DNA of 17,773 nt from an uncultured Lachnospiraceae bacterium (GTDB lineage: Bacteria > Bacillota > Clostridia > Lachnospirales > Lachnospiraceae). The notes under the pieces were generated by a model, which ran no database searches, was not told the origin of the DNA, and was given only the letters and a program-made list of their open reading frames with translations. Position numbers and translations under genes: made by a program. Below, piece by piece: positions 1-6,768 of this stretch (within the stretch, counting starts at the first letter, position 1; each line of letters opens with the position of its first letter). The stretch is taken from positions 1-17,773 of the forward strand of contig CACYBJ010000285.1 of assembly GCA_902772565.1 (NCBI GenBank). Reading direction: 5' to 3'.

Positions 1-1029
1 GAAGAAACTGAAGAAATCGAAGTGAACGAGGAAGCAGAAGCAGAGGATGAAACCGAGGATACTTCCGAAGACGAGTCCGAAGCCTACAACATCTATTCAG
101 CAGACTATACCAAAACAATTGTTACTTCCGATGCCGATGAATTCGAAAAAGACACAGATGAACTCGGAAACATCGAAGAACCGGAAACCGAGGCTGACAG
201 TTTGACCGATGCAACATACGAAGATGCTGAAGATATAAACGAAACAGATTCCGAAAACGAATCCGAAACCACTGAGGGTATCGTAACTAAATCTGCTGCT
301 GCCCCACTTTCCATGGGCATCGGTTTCGGAATAGGATTTGACGACGACTATCTGGATTTCGACTTCGATAACATGCCAACCGAAAAGGCAATCGACAGCG
401 GAGCTCTCAAACTTGATATACCTTCCGTTTCAGAGGATGAATCTGCCGAAGATGTTTCTGAGGAAAATTCACCTGTCGAAGATGTTTCTGAGGATGATGC
501 ACCTGCCGAAGTGCTCCCTGATGAGAGTGAATCTGCCGAGGCATATTCAGATGAAGAAGTGTCTGATGGAGTACTCCCTGACAAGGGCGAGGCAGACATC
601 TACTCCTTCTCAGAGGACGATGTTACCGACGAGATCCGCGCAAATGCTGAGAAAAATGCCGAGGAAATCTTCAGAATAGTTGACGAAGTAGTTCAGGTGA
701 TTAACGATGCCGAACTCCATGCAGTCTTCGACGATCTTATCCGCGAAGAAGCAGACAGAGAAACCGAAGAACTGTTAAGTGCCATCGATGAGGTTGTAAA
801 GACCGACGAAGAAGCCGCACACATGGCTGTATTCGGAGATCTTATCGAAGAGGAAGCAGAAAAGAACACTCAGGAAATACTTAATGCCGTAGACGATGTT
901 ATCGGAGTCATAAATGATGCCGAACTTGATGCGGCCAACAACTGGGATGATTTCGACGACCTAATGGAAGAACCCATTATCATCACAGCTGCCGATCTCG
1001 AAGCAAAAAAATTCTCTGATTACGAATAG
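1..1029 (+). CDS. Acidic repeat-containing protein of unknown function (5' end outside window)
   Basis: The reading frame is open from the first base of the window, so the GTG at 22 is probably internal and the gene starts upstream. The visible 342 residues are extremely rich in Asp and Glu, with few basic residues and no convincing membrane segment. The middle part carries short EDVSE-type repeats (about 445-510). The C-terminal part carries three related units of 35, 35 and 39 residues (646-750, 751-855, 856-972), each predicted helical, with a core like EIL.AVDDVI followed by a DDL-EE end. The stop is 8 nt before the dacA-like gene, so the two are probably co-transcribed. I do not recognise a family. 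A role as a cell-surface or division-associated scaffold would be a guess from composition and neighbours only. Confidence 0.75.
   Translation, partial: EETEEIEVNEEAEAEDETEDTSEDESEAYNIYSADYTKTIVTSDADEFEKDTDELGNIEEPETEADSLTDATYEDAEDINETDSENESETTEGIVTKSAAAPLSMGIGFGIGFDDDYLDFDFDNMPTEKAIDSGALKLDIPSVSEDESAEDVSEENSPVEDVSEDDAPAEVLPDESESAEAYSDEEVSDGVLPDKGEADIYSFSEDDVTDEIRANAEKNAEEIFRIVDEVVQVINDAELHAVFDDLIREEADRETEELLSAIDEVVKTDEEAAHMAVFGDLIEEEAEKNTQEILNAVDDVIGVINDAELDAANNWDDFDDLMEEPIIITAADLEAKKFSDYE
646..972 (+). repeat. Three tandem 35-39-residue protein repeats in the acidic protein
   Basis: Units 646-750, 751-855 and 856-972 align as AE.NxxEI - VDEV/VDDV - INDAEL - FDDL - EE. Units 1 and 3 share the INDAEL block exactly. 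Unit 2 has diverged there but keeps the flanking pattern. The DNA has diverged between units, so this is an old protein-level duplication and not a recent tandem copy. Confidence 0.7.
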
Positions 1030-1037
1030 GATATACA

Positions 1038-2597
1038 ATGACATTCGGGCATTTTAAAAATCTTTTTAAAAAGCTTAAGGCTGCCACTGCCGGCATAGTC
1101 GTAACGACTGTGCTGTCAGGCAGCCTTTTTGGCGTTTCCTATGCCGCAGATGTCACCGCCCCCATACTTGATAACGGTCCCGAAATCACCAGCGATTCCG
1201 CAGTGGTTATGGATATAAATTCCGGGGCGGTTCTTTATTCCAAGAACGGAAGCGCCACGCATCAGCCTTCATCTCTTACAAAACTGATGAATGCCTATGT
1301 GGTTCTCGACAATCTTACCACCGACACAACCATCACCTGTTCTGCCACAGCCACCTCTCAGAATTATGAACTGGCGGCCAATGCCGGCTTTGTCACAGGG
1401 GAAACATGCACCGTAAAGGACGCCCTTGTGGGCATGCTCCTGGCATCAGACGAGGACTGCGCCTACGCTCTTGCCGAGAACACCTCAGGAAGCATGGAAA
1501 GGTTTTCCGTGAGCATGAACGAAACCGCATCCAAGATGGGACTTCTCAACTCTTCTTTCACAAACGGCACCGGAGTTTTTGCTGCCGAGCACTACTCCAC
1601 TGCCTATGATATGGCTGTTGTGGCATCAAAACTTGTAAAAGACTTCCCCGAGGCAAGGGAAATACTCTCTTCCTCCACAGCGGAAATCGGGGCCACCAAT
1701 ATGAGCCCCGCCAGAGAAGTCAAAAGTTCCCACCGCTTTATGGGCGGCGGAGAAAAGGTAGACAATGTATATGCCGGAAAAACCGGAGGATCCGCCCACG
1801 GCGGTGACGGAAGCTGGTCCCTTGCAACCTATGCTTCATCTGCCGGCCTTAATGTGGTTTGCATCATTATGGGCAGCAAAACCCTTAACGGAGCCTATTC
1901 CGACACCAAAACGCTGATCAACTACGCTCTCACAAACTACGAGGCTGCCAGCTCAGCTTCCTTTCTTTCCGGCGACCTAACCGAAATGGGACTCTTTTTC
2001 TCGGAATGTCCCTTCTTTGATGTTACGGGACAGGACAGCATCTATCTGGAAAACAACGCCTCCATCGTACTTCCTTTAGGAAGTTCGGCAGATGCCATAA
2101 CATCTGCCGTTGTCTATAAACAGATAGACGACTTTGAGTACGGCGAAAATGTGATCGGTTCCATAGACTTTACTCTTAACGACCGATACATAGGCGGCAC
2201 GGACATAATCTTTTATTCATCCGTCAATTCAATGACCCACGAAGAGTTTTTAAGCCTCTTCCCATCATTTTTGATTGATCCGGAGAACACATCTCTTGCT
2301 CAGGCAGCTGCCAATACAACCAAGGTAACAAGCCATAAGCCGGGCTTTTTTACAAGAGTAAAGAACAGTATTCTTTCACTCTATACCACGGCAAGGCTTT
2401 ATTCTTTTCTTTTTGCAATCGGGCTGTTTGCCCTGGGACTTGTCCTGATACTTGTATTCTTCCCGAAACCAAAGGGAAACAATCAGGAACTTTACATTAA
2501 GAACTACGACCGCCCCGAAGACGAAAGCGGAGTAGAACTCTCGGAAGTCCGAAGACTCAGAAACGATTCCTATAGTGACATGCATGAGATAAAATAA
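1038..2597 (+). CDS. D-alanyl-D-alanine carboxypeptidase-like protein (peptidase S11, DacA/PBP5 family), variant active site
   Basis: The family trims the terminal D-Ala from peptidoglycan stem peptides outside the membrane. Residues 1-36 form a signal peptide: basic start, hydrophobic core, then SYA. The SxxK motif is S79-L-T-K82 (catalytic Ser and Lys) and the KTG motif is at 248-250. A C-terminal membrane helix lies at about 455-475, followed by a basic PKPKG stretch and a charged tail. This is unlike the amphipathic anchor of classical PBP5. The second active-site motif, normally S-x-N, reads S137-D-E139-D, so the Asn is replaced by Glu. That may mean reduced or altered activity. At 519 residues it is longer than most DacA proteins. 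The ATG sits 8 nt after the preceding stop with only a weak AGG upstream. The HD hydrolase gene follows after 15 nt, suggesting one operon. Confidence 0.9.
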   Translation: MTFGHFKNLFKKLKAATAGIVVTTVLSGSLFGVSYAADVTAPILDNGPEITSDSAVVMDINSGAVLYSKNGSATHQPSSLTKLMNAYVVLDNLTTDTTITCSATATSQNYELAANAGFVTGETCTVKDALVGMLLASDEDCAYALAENTSGSMERFSVSMNETASKMGLLNSSFTNGTGVFAAEHYSTAYDMAVVASKLVKDFPEAREILSSSTAEIGATNMSPAREVKSSHRFMGGGEKVDNVYAGKTGGSAHGGDGSWSLATYASSAGLNVVCIIMGSKTLNGAYSDTKTLINYALTNYEAASSASFLSGDLTEMGLFFSECPFFDVTGQDSIYLENNASIVLPLGSSADAITSAVVYKQIDDFEYGENVIGSIDFTLNDRYIGGTDIIFYSSVNSMTHEEFLSLFPSFLIDPENTSLAQAAANTTKVTSHKPGFFTRVKNSILSLYTTARLYSFLFAIGLFALGLVLILVFFPKPKGNNQELYIKNYDRPEDESGVELSEVRRLRNDSYSDMHEIK

Positions 2598-2612
2598 CGA
2601 CGGAGGTTTCAT

Positions 2613-3260
2613 ATGGAAGGTAAGACACCCTGGGTATTACACGACCGAATCTTTTCGGAAGATCACATGTATAACTTTATTCAAAGAACATCTGCGCGGG
2701 AGAACCTTACCCAGACAGAGATTGCGCTGCCACTCATGAAAAAGCTTCACGAGGGACAGACAAGAAAGGGAGCCGAGAAGATTCCCTACATCTACCACCC
2801 TCTTCTGATGGCCTGCCACGCCTGTGCCCTGGGGCTCAAAGAGGACGACCTTCTTGCCACGATACTGCTTCATGACGTGTGCGAAGACTGCGGAGTAACT
2901 CCAGCAGAACTGCCGGTAAACGAAAATGTCAGAAAAGCCGTAGAACTGCTCACTTTCGAAATACGGGAAGGAGAAACCGACGAAGACGCTCACGAGCGCT
3001 ACTTTACGGCCATAAAAACAAACCGCCTGGCGGTCATTGTTAAAATCATAGACAGATGCAACAATCTCTCCACCATGATGGGTTCCTTTGACAGAGAACG
3101 CATGATAGAGTACATAGAAGAAACGGAGAAATACGTTTTTCCTTTAATGGATCTTTTAAAATTCGGCTACGACGGAAAGTATTATGACGTAGCCTTCCTT
3201 ATTAAGTATCATCTCTTAAGCGTGGTTCACAATGACAAACACGCGCTGACACTTTTATAG
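2613..3260 (+). CDS. Stand-alone HD-domain hydrolase, RelA/SpoT hydrolase (MESH1-like) type
   Basis: The 215-residue protein matches the Mn-dependent hydrolase half of RelA/SpoT, which removes the 3'-pyrophosphate of (p)ppGpp. The expected metal and catalytic positions are present: H62 in IYHPL, H87-D88 and E91-D92 in LLHDVCED, and D147 with N150/N151 in KIIDRCNN. There is no synthetase domain and no TGS or ACT domain, so it would be a single-function small alarmone hydrolase. An HD enzyme for another nucleotide is also possible. The start is supported by a GGAGG at 2602-2606, 6 nt before the ATG. It lies 15 nt after the DacA-like gene, which would couple cell-wall trimming and alarmone or nucleotide control in one transcript. 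That coupling is an inference. Confidence 0.8.
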   Translation: MEGKTPWVLHDRIFSEDHMYNFIQRTSARENLTQTEIALPLMKKLHEGQTRKGAEKIPYIYHPLLMACHACALGLKEDDLLATILLHDVCEDCGVTPAELPVNENVRKAVELLTFEIREGETDEDAHERYFTAIKTNRLAVIVKIIDRCNNLSTMMGSFDRERMIEYIEETEKYVFPLMDLLKFGYDGKYYDVAFLIKYHLLSVVHNDKHALTLL

Positions 3261-3318
3261 ATACACCTTGCTCTGGCCCGTTTCGATACGGCTCAAACAT
3301 AGGAGCATTTAAAAAAAC

Positions 3319-3347
3319 TGGATAGAATCATGTATTTGTGGTATCAT
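3319..3347 (+). promoter_or_regulatory. Candidate extended -10 promoter for the DHHW gene
   Basis: TGG-TATCAT (3339-3347) is an extended -10, five of six matches to TATAAT with a TGn element. A weak -35, TGGATA (3319-3324), lies 17 nt upstream. Transcription would start near 3354 and leave a short leader carrying the GGGAGG ribosome site at 3382-3387. Confidence 0.4.
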
Positions 3348-3399
3348 TTTGACTTGTAGTTTTTTTGTCACTCTAATAGTAGGGAGGAAAGTACAATAA

Positions 3400-4593
3400 A
3401 TGGCTGACAAACGTTATCAAAACAAGAGACAGAAACACAGTAACAACCTGACGCTGTTCGCAACAGTACTCGTTGTTATACTTGTTGTTACAGTGGTGGG
3501 ACTCATAGTAACATCCGTGACCAGCAAGAAAAAGAAATCAAGCACAAAAGAAACAAAGACTGCATCGGTTACCCAGGCACCGTCGGCAGATACACCGGCA
3601 GGGGATTCGGGCGAAGAAGAGGCTGTTCCTACAGATACTCCTACTCCTACTCCGGATCCGGACGACCTTCTTCCTGACGGAACCATCTATGAAAAGCCGA
3701 CCAAGACAGGCAGCGCTTACATGTATAACAACCAGGTATTTGCAGCAGCATGTGCCGGAGAAAGCATTGCAGACTACTATGCAAACATGGTAAATTCCGT
3801 TGCCGATAAACTTGACGGCAAGGCCAAGCTTTATGACATCGTAGTTCCTACAGCTTTCGGAGCATGCCTCTCGGCTGAGGTTCAGGAAGAAATGGTTGGT
3901 AACAATCAGGCTGCGCTTATCGATTACCTTTACGGAAAGGTTACATCCGACAATGCATACACTGTCGATGCCTGCTCAAAGATAATCAAGCACAATGCGG
4001 AATATATCTATTTCAAATCCGATCACCACTGGACAGTAACCGGCGCTTACTACGCCTATGTCGCATGGTGTAATGCCAAGGGCATCGAGGCTCACAGCAC
4101 CGACTTCTTCGAGGAGACTCAGGAATTCGACGGTTTCCTCGGTTCCTTCTATTCACTGGCAGGCAAGCCTTCATCTCTCGATTCCGACAGAGACACAGTG
4201 CTCGCCTACGTTCCTAACGGTACCAATGACGAAGTGTTCACCGGCAAGGACGGAGTAGACGTAAAATGGTCCGTAATCCAGGATGTATCGGGCTGGGCTT
4301 CAAGTTCCAAGTACAACTGCTTCATCGGCGGTGACAACCCCAAGGCAGTAATCGAGAATCCCGATATCACAGACGGATCCGCATGCATCCTTATTAAGGA
4401 ATCCTACGGAAACGCATTTGCACCTTTCCTTGTTGACCATTATCAGTATACATATATCTTCGATTACAGATATTACACCGGCGACCTTACAAGCTTTGTA
4501 ACAGAGCACAACGTTCAGGATGTAATTATCGTAAACAACATGGAAGCCATCGGCACGGACAGAGCCGACCAGATTAACAATCTTTTCAAGTAA
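3400..4593 (+). CDS. Membrane-anchored DHHW-family protein (AlgX/AlgJ-like SGNH-type fold)
   Basis: The 397-residue protein has a Lys/Arg-rich N-terminus, one membrane helix at about residues 17-40, then a Ser/Thr/Pro/Asp linker ending in PTDTPTPTPDPDD near residue 90. The rest is an extracellular domain. It carries the DHHW signature at 208-211 (4021-4032), the Asp-His pair typical of AlgX/AlgJ-like acetyltransferases. A late I-K-E-S335-Y-G-N block follows, where related proteins place the serine. DHHW proteins usually occur with an MBOAT membrane acyltransferase and help acetylate surface polysaccharide. No MBOAT gene lies in this window, so the partner and substrate are unknown. The ATG is preceded by GGGAGG with a rather long 12-nt spacing. 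The gene has its own candidate promoter and is probably monocistronic. Confidence 0.85.
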   Translation: MADKRYQNKRQKHSNNLTLFATVLVVILVVTVVGLIVTSVTSKKKKSSTKETKTASVTQAPSADTPAGDSGEEEAVPTDTPTPTPDPDDLLPDGTIYEKPTKTGSAYMYNNQVFAAACAGESIADYYANMVNSVADKLDGKAKLYDIVVPTAFGACLSAEVQEEMVGNNQAALIDYLYGKVTSDNAYTVDACSKIIKHNAEYIYFKSDHHWTVTGAYYAYVAWCNAKGIEAHSTDFFEETQEFDGFLGSFYSLAGKPSSLDSDRDTVLAYVPNGTNDEVFTGKDGVDVKWSVIQDVSGWASSSKYNCFIGGDNPKAVIENPDITDGSACILIKESYGNAFAPFLVDHYQYTYIFDYRYYTGDLTSFVTEHNVQDVIIVNNMEAIGTDRADQINNLFK

Positions 4594-4644
4594 TCAAAAC
4601 CATTTATCAATAGTGCTTACAGCATATAATATGATTTTGGTTAC
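4590..4644 (+). other. Imperfect inverted repeat at the end of the DHHW gene
   Basis: GTAATCAAAACC (4590-4601, including the stop codon) can pair with GATTTTGGTTAC (4633-4644): 12 positions with one G-U pair and one mismatch around a 31-nt loop. It is followed only by CTTTGC, so it is at best a weak terminator. It could instead protect the 3' end of the mRNA. Confidence 0.3.
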
Positions 4645-4653
4645 TTTGCACAA

Positions 4654-4682
4654 TTGACTTAAAAAAAACAATATCATATAAT
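4654..4682 (+). promoter_or_regulatory. Near-consensus sigma-A promoter of the candidate small RNA
   Basis: The -35 is TTGACT (4654-4659), five of six matches. The spacer is exactly 17 nt and A-rich, and the -10 is a perfect TATAAT (4677-4682). This is the best promoter on the plus strand of the window, yet only about 70 nt separate its predicted start (about 4689) from a strong terminator. The half-sites TGACTT (4655-4660) and AAGTCA (4684-4689) form a dyad covering the -35 and the start region. Confidence 0.7.
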
Positions 4683-4688
4683 CAAGTC

Positions 4689-4759
4689 ACTTATTTGGAG
4701 GGTATTCGTATCCTTAGAATGAATCCGCTGAGCGTTGGTAGCACTCAGCGGATTTTTTT
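4689..4759 (+). ncRNA. Candidate ~70-nt small RNA: UUCG hairpin plus terminator hairpin
   Basis: The interval is bounded by the promoter at 4654-4682 and the terminator at 4722-4759. The 5' part can fold as AGGGUA-UUCG-UAUCCU (4699-4714), six pairs including one G-U and closed by a UUCG tetraloop. This hairpin buries the only Shine-Dalgarno-like GGAGGG (4697-4702). An ATG at 4719 is 16 nt from that site and would run through the terminator, so translation looks unlikely. I do not recognise a known RNA family. It could be a regulatory RNA, or the remains of a leader whose gene was lost. Confidence 0.5.
4722..4759 (+). terminator. Strong Rho-independent terminator
   Basis: AATCCGCTGAG (4722-4732) pairs perfectly with CTCAGCGGATT (4744-4754) around an 11-nt loop, and seven T follow (4753-4759). 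The U-tract exists only for plus-strand transcripts. It would end the small RNA and any transcript reading through from the DHHW gene. Its T-run overlaps the stop codon of the minus-strand gene at 4758. Confidence 0.9.
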
Positions 4760-5045
4760 ACCAGTCTGTCCATGTAACCTCATTTTCAATCTGTAAAAAA
4801 TTCTTACCCTCCCAAATTGGAGAATTTAGAAAGGCTTCTGCACACTCGCTCATTTTCGAGGATTCATGCTCCCAGAAATAGCCGTTAAACGGACACTCCT
4901 TGATTTCTTCAATAACCATTGTTGAAGTTTTGTTATCAAGTTCTGTCCAACCCTGTACAAAGAATTTTCTATTATGATACATGAATACTAATTCCTGACC
5001 ACAATACAATTGTTCTATAAATTCAGTTAGTTTACCATTAATCAT
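4758..5045 (-). CDS. Small hypothetical protein, 95 residues, AT-rich
   Basis: I do not recognise this family with certainty. It is a single compact domain rich in aromatic and acidic residues, with no signal peptide or membrane helix. It starts MINGKLTEFIEQLYCGQE, has a KFFVQGW strand-like segment in the first half and ends in ENEVTWTDW. Small proteins of this general look occur in accessory regions of Firmicutes, sometimes as immunity or antitoxin-like factors, but nothing here proves that role. An AGGGGGT 7-8 nt upstream of the ATG supports the start. The gene is visibly richer in A+T than its neighbours and lies between two terminators facing each other. That pattern fits an insertion at a convergent junction. 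No clear promoter of its own is visible; a TAAAAT (about 5089-5094 on the complement) is a weak -10. Confidence 0.65.
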   Translation of the reverse strand: MINGKLTEFIEQLYCGQELVFMYHNRKFFVQGWTELDNKTSTMVIEEIKECPFNGYFWEHESSKMSECAEAFLNSPIWEGKNFLQIENEVTWTDW

Positions 5046-5091
5046 AACGGTACCCCCTTAAAATACTAGCTAAACTTCTTTTTGATTTTAT

Positions 5092-5132
5092 CTGATAAAA
5101 GAATTGCGACGTTGTATCACAACATCGCAATT
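5092..5132 (-). terminator. Terminator after rsmI
   Basis: On the minus strand AATTGCGATGTTGT pairs with ACAACGTCGCAATT (plus coordinates 5119-5132 and 5102-5115): 14 pairs with one G-U and a 3-nt loop. CTTTTATC follows. It starts 14 nt after the rsmI stop and closes the fchA-to-rsmI gene run. Confidence 0.85.
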
Positions 5133-5146
5133 ACATATAAGTCATT

Positions 5147-5992
5147 TTATTTACTTTCCAGCAGCGCGTCGTAGATTTCTCTCTTGCCGACGCCTCTGTC
5201 CTTTGCAACCGCCTTCATGGCATCTTTCTTGTCCATGCCCTCATCAAGATAAAGCTGCATATGCTCGGAAACGCTTAACTCCTCCCAGGACTTAACCGCT
5301 TCGTTCTTTAATTCCTTCGGATCTCTTCCCTCTATTACCAGCACAAACTCGCCCTTGGGCTCATTGGCTTCGTAATACTCTACAGCACCCTTTATGGTGG
5401 TCCTGAAGACGTTTTCGTGGATCTTGGTCAGTTCCTTTACTATTGATATCCTTCTGTCGCCCAGGGCCTCATAAAGCTTCTCAAGGGTCTTTACAAGGTG
5501 ATGCGGCGCCTCATAGATGATGATGGTTCTGGTCTCTTCCTTAAGTTCCTCCAGCACCTCACGGCACTTTCTTTTATCGGAAGGCAGGAATGCTTCGAAG
5601 GCAAAGCGCCTTGTGGCAAGTCCGGAAATAACAAGAGCCGATACAACCGCCGACGGTCCCGGCACCACAGTAACCTTTACCCCTGCGGCATGAGCCATGG
5701 CGACCAGTTCCTCGCCGGGATCGGAGATGCCGGGCATACCCGCATCCGTAATCACCGCCACATTTTCTCCGGACTGAAGTTTTCTTATGATTTCATGTCC
5801 CTTGTCGATTTTGTTGAATTCATGATAGCTGGTCATAGGAGTTTTAATCTCGAAATGATTCAGTATCTTTATGGAATTTCTGGTATCCTCCGCCGCGATA
5901 AGATCGACCTCTTTAAGGATTCTCACCGCCCTTACGGTCATGTCCTCCAGATTTCCTATGGGTGTTCCCACCAAGTAAAGTGTTCCGTACAT
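5147..5992 (-). CDS. rsmI: 16S rRNA (cytidine(1402)-2'-O)-methyltransferase RsmI
   Basis: RsmI uses S-adenosylmethionine to methylate the 2'-OH of C1402 in the ribosomal P site, which supports decoding accuracy. The 281-residue length is normal. Family motifs are clear: LVGTPIGNLEDMT at residues 8-19, AAEDTRNS at 33-40, the SAM-site loop ITDAGMPGISDPG at 81-93, and VPGPSAV at 110-116. Helix-rich C-terminal residues complete the tetrapyrrole-methylase-type fold. It follows trmN6 by 21 nt, as in the yabB-yabC region of Bacillus, but without the small yazA-type gene between them. An AAGG about 8 nt before the ATG supports the start. It is the last gene before the terminator. Confidence 0.96.
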   Translation of the reverse strand: MYGTLYLVGTPIGNLEDMTVRAVRILKEVDLIAAEDTRNSIKILNHFEIKTPMTSYHEFNKIDKGHEIIRKLQSGENVAVITDAGMPGISDPGEELVAMAHAAGVKVTVVPGPSAVVSALVISGLATRRFAFEAFLPSDKRKCREVLEELKEETRTIIIYEAPHHLVKTLEKLYEALGDRRISIVKELTKIHENVFRTTIKGAVEYYEANEPKGEFVLVIEGRDPKELKNEAVKSWEELSVSEHMQLYLDEGMDKKDAMKAVAKDRGVGKREIYDALLESK

Positions 5993-6013
5993 ACCTTGTA
6001 CCTTATACTGTTT

Positions 6014-6757
6014 TTAATACGCGTAAACGTCCCTTATGCAGTCGGAATATACTCCCGGCTCTTTAAAGACTATAATGGGTTCCTCAATCTTAAGTTCTCT
6101 GCCGCCGTCCTTAACCGCATCGATCAGTACCATATTGGGCTTTTTATCGGCAAATGGCTGGACGAACTTGATCCGCTTTATTTCCAGTTTGTTTTTCCCG
6201 CATTCCTCGGCAATATCAAGAAGCCTTCCCGGCCTGTGCACCATGAAGAAATGTCCGCCTGATTTTAATACGGCAGATGCCTGGGCGCACACATCCGACA
6301 GGCTGCAAAGTATCTCATGCCTTGCCGCAGCCACATCGGAATCCGGATTGGTGATTCCCTTCCCTGCAGGCATATACGGAGGATTGCAGGTAACCACATC
6401 AAAGCTGCCCTTCCCAAAGCGGGCGGTGCAGTTTTTAATGTCATCGTTTATTACTTCAATTCTGTCAGTGAGTTCGTTATACAAAACACTCCTGCCTGCC
6501 ATATCCGCGCTTTCCGGATTGATCTCAACAGCGGAGATTTTTCCGCATTCCGTCTTGGCAGATACCAAAATGGCAATTATTCCGGTACCGGTGCACATAT
6601 CCAGCACCCGGGCGCCTTTTTTTGTCTTTACGAATCCCGAAAGCAAAACGGCATCCATCCCGAAGCAAAATCCCTCGGGATTCTGTATAATCTTAAGATT
6701 GTTGCGCTCAAGATCATCAAGCCTCTCGCCGGTTTTCAGCAAAGAATCCCTTGCCAT
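6014..6757 (-). CDS. trmN6: tRNA1(Val) adenine(37)-N6-methyltransferase-like protein (TrmN6/YfiC/YabB family)
   Basis: The 247-residue protein is a class I SAM methyltransferase of the N6-adenine type. Motif I is VLDMCTGTGI (51-60), the acidic SAM-binding end is AVEINPE (76-82), and the catalytic NPPY is at 125-128. The N-terminal RLDDL and the FCFGMDAVLLS block (30-40) are typical of the YfiC/YabB group. That group methylates A37 of tRNA1(Val) in E. coli; the exact tRNA target in Clostridia is less certain. It starts 11 nt after the ricT stop with an AGAGGA site, so the two are translated from one message. It occupies the position of yabB in Bacillus. Confidence 0.92.
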   Translation of the reverse strand: MARDSLLKTGERLDDLERNNLKIIQNPEGFCFGMDAVLLSGFVKTKKGARVLDMCTGTGIIAILVSAKTECGKISAVEINPESADMAGRSVLYNELTDRIEVINDDIKNCTARFGKGSFDVVTCNPPYMPAGKGITNPDSDVAAARHEILCSLSDVCAQASAVLKSGGHFFMVHRPGRLLDIAEECGKNKLEIKRIKFVQPFADKKPNMVLIDAVKDGGRELKIEEPIIVFKEPGVYSDCIRDVYAY

Positions 6758-6768
6758 AATCTGTCCTC

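Noticed and set aside
3350..3377. TTGACT-17-TCTAAT as the promoter of the DHHW gene
   Set aside because: The predicted start would fall inside or just at the GGGAGG ribosome site, leaving no usable leader. The extended -10 at 3339-3347 fits better.
4719..4793. Short ORF starting MNPLSVGSTQ in the candidate small RNA
   Set aside because: The ribosome site is 16 nt away and buried in a hairpin, and the frame runs through the terminator stem and U-tract.
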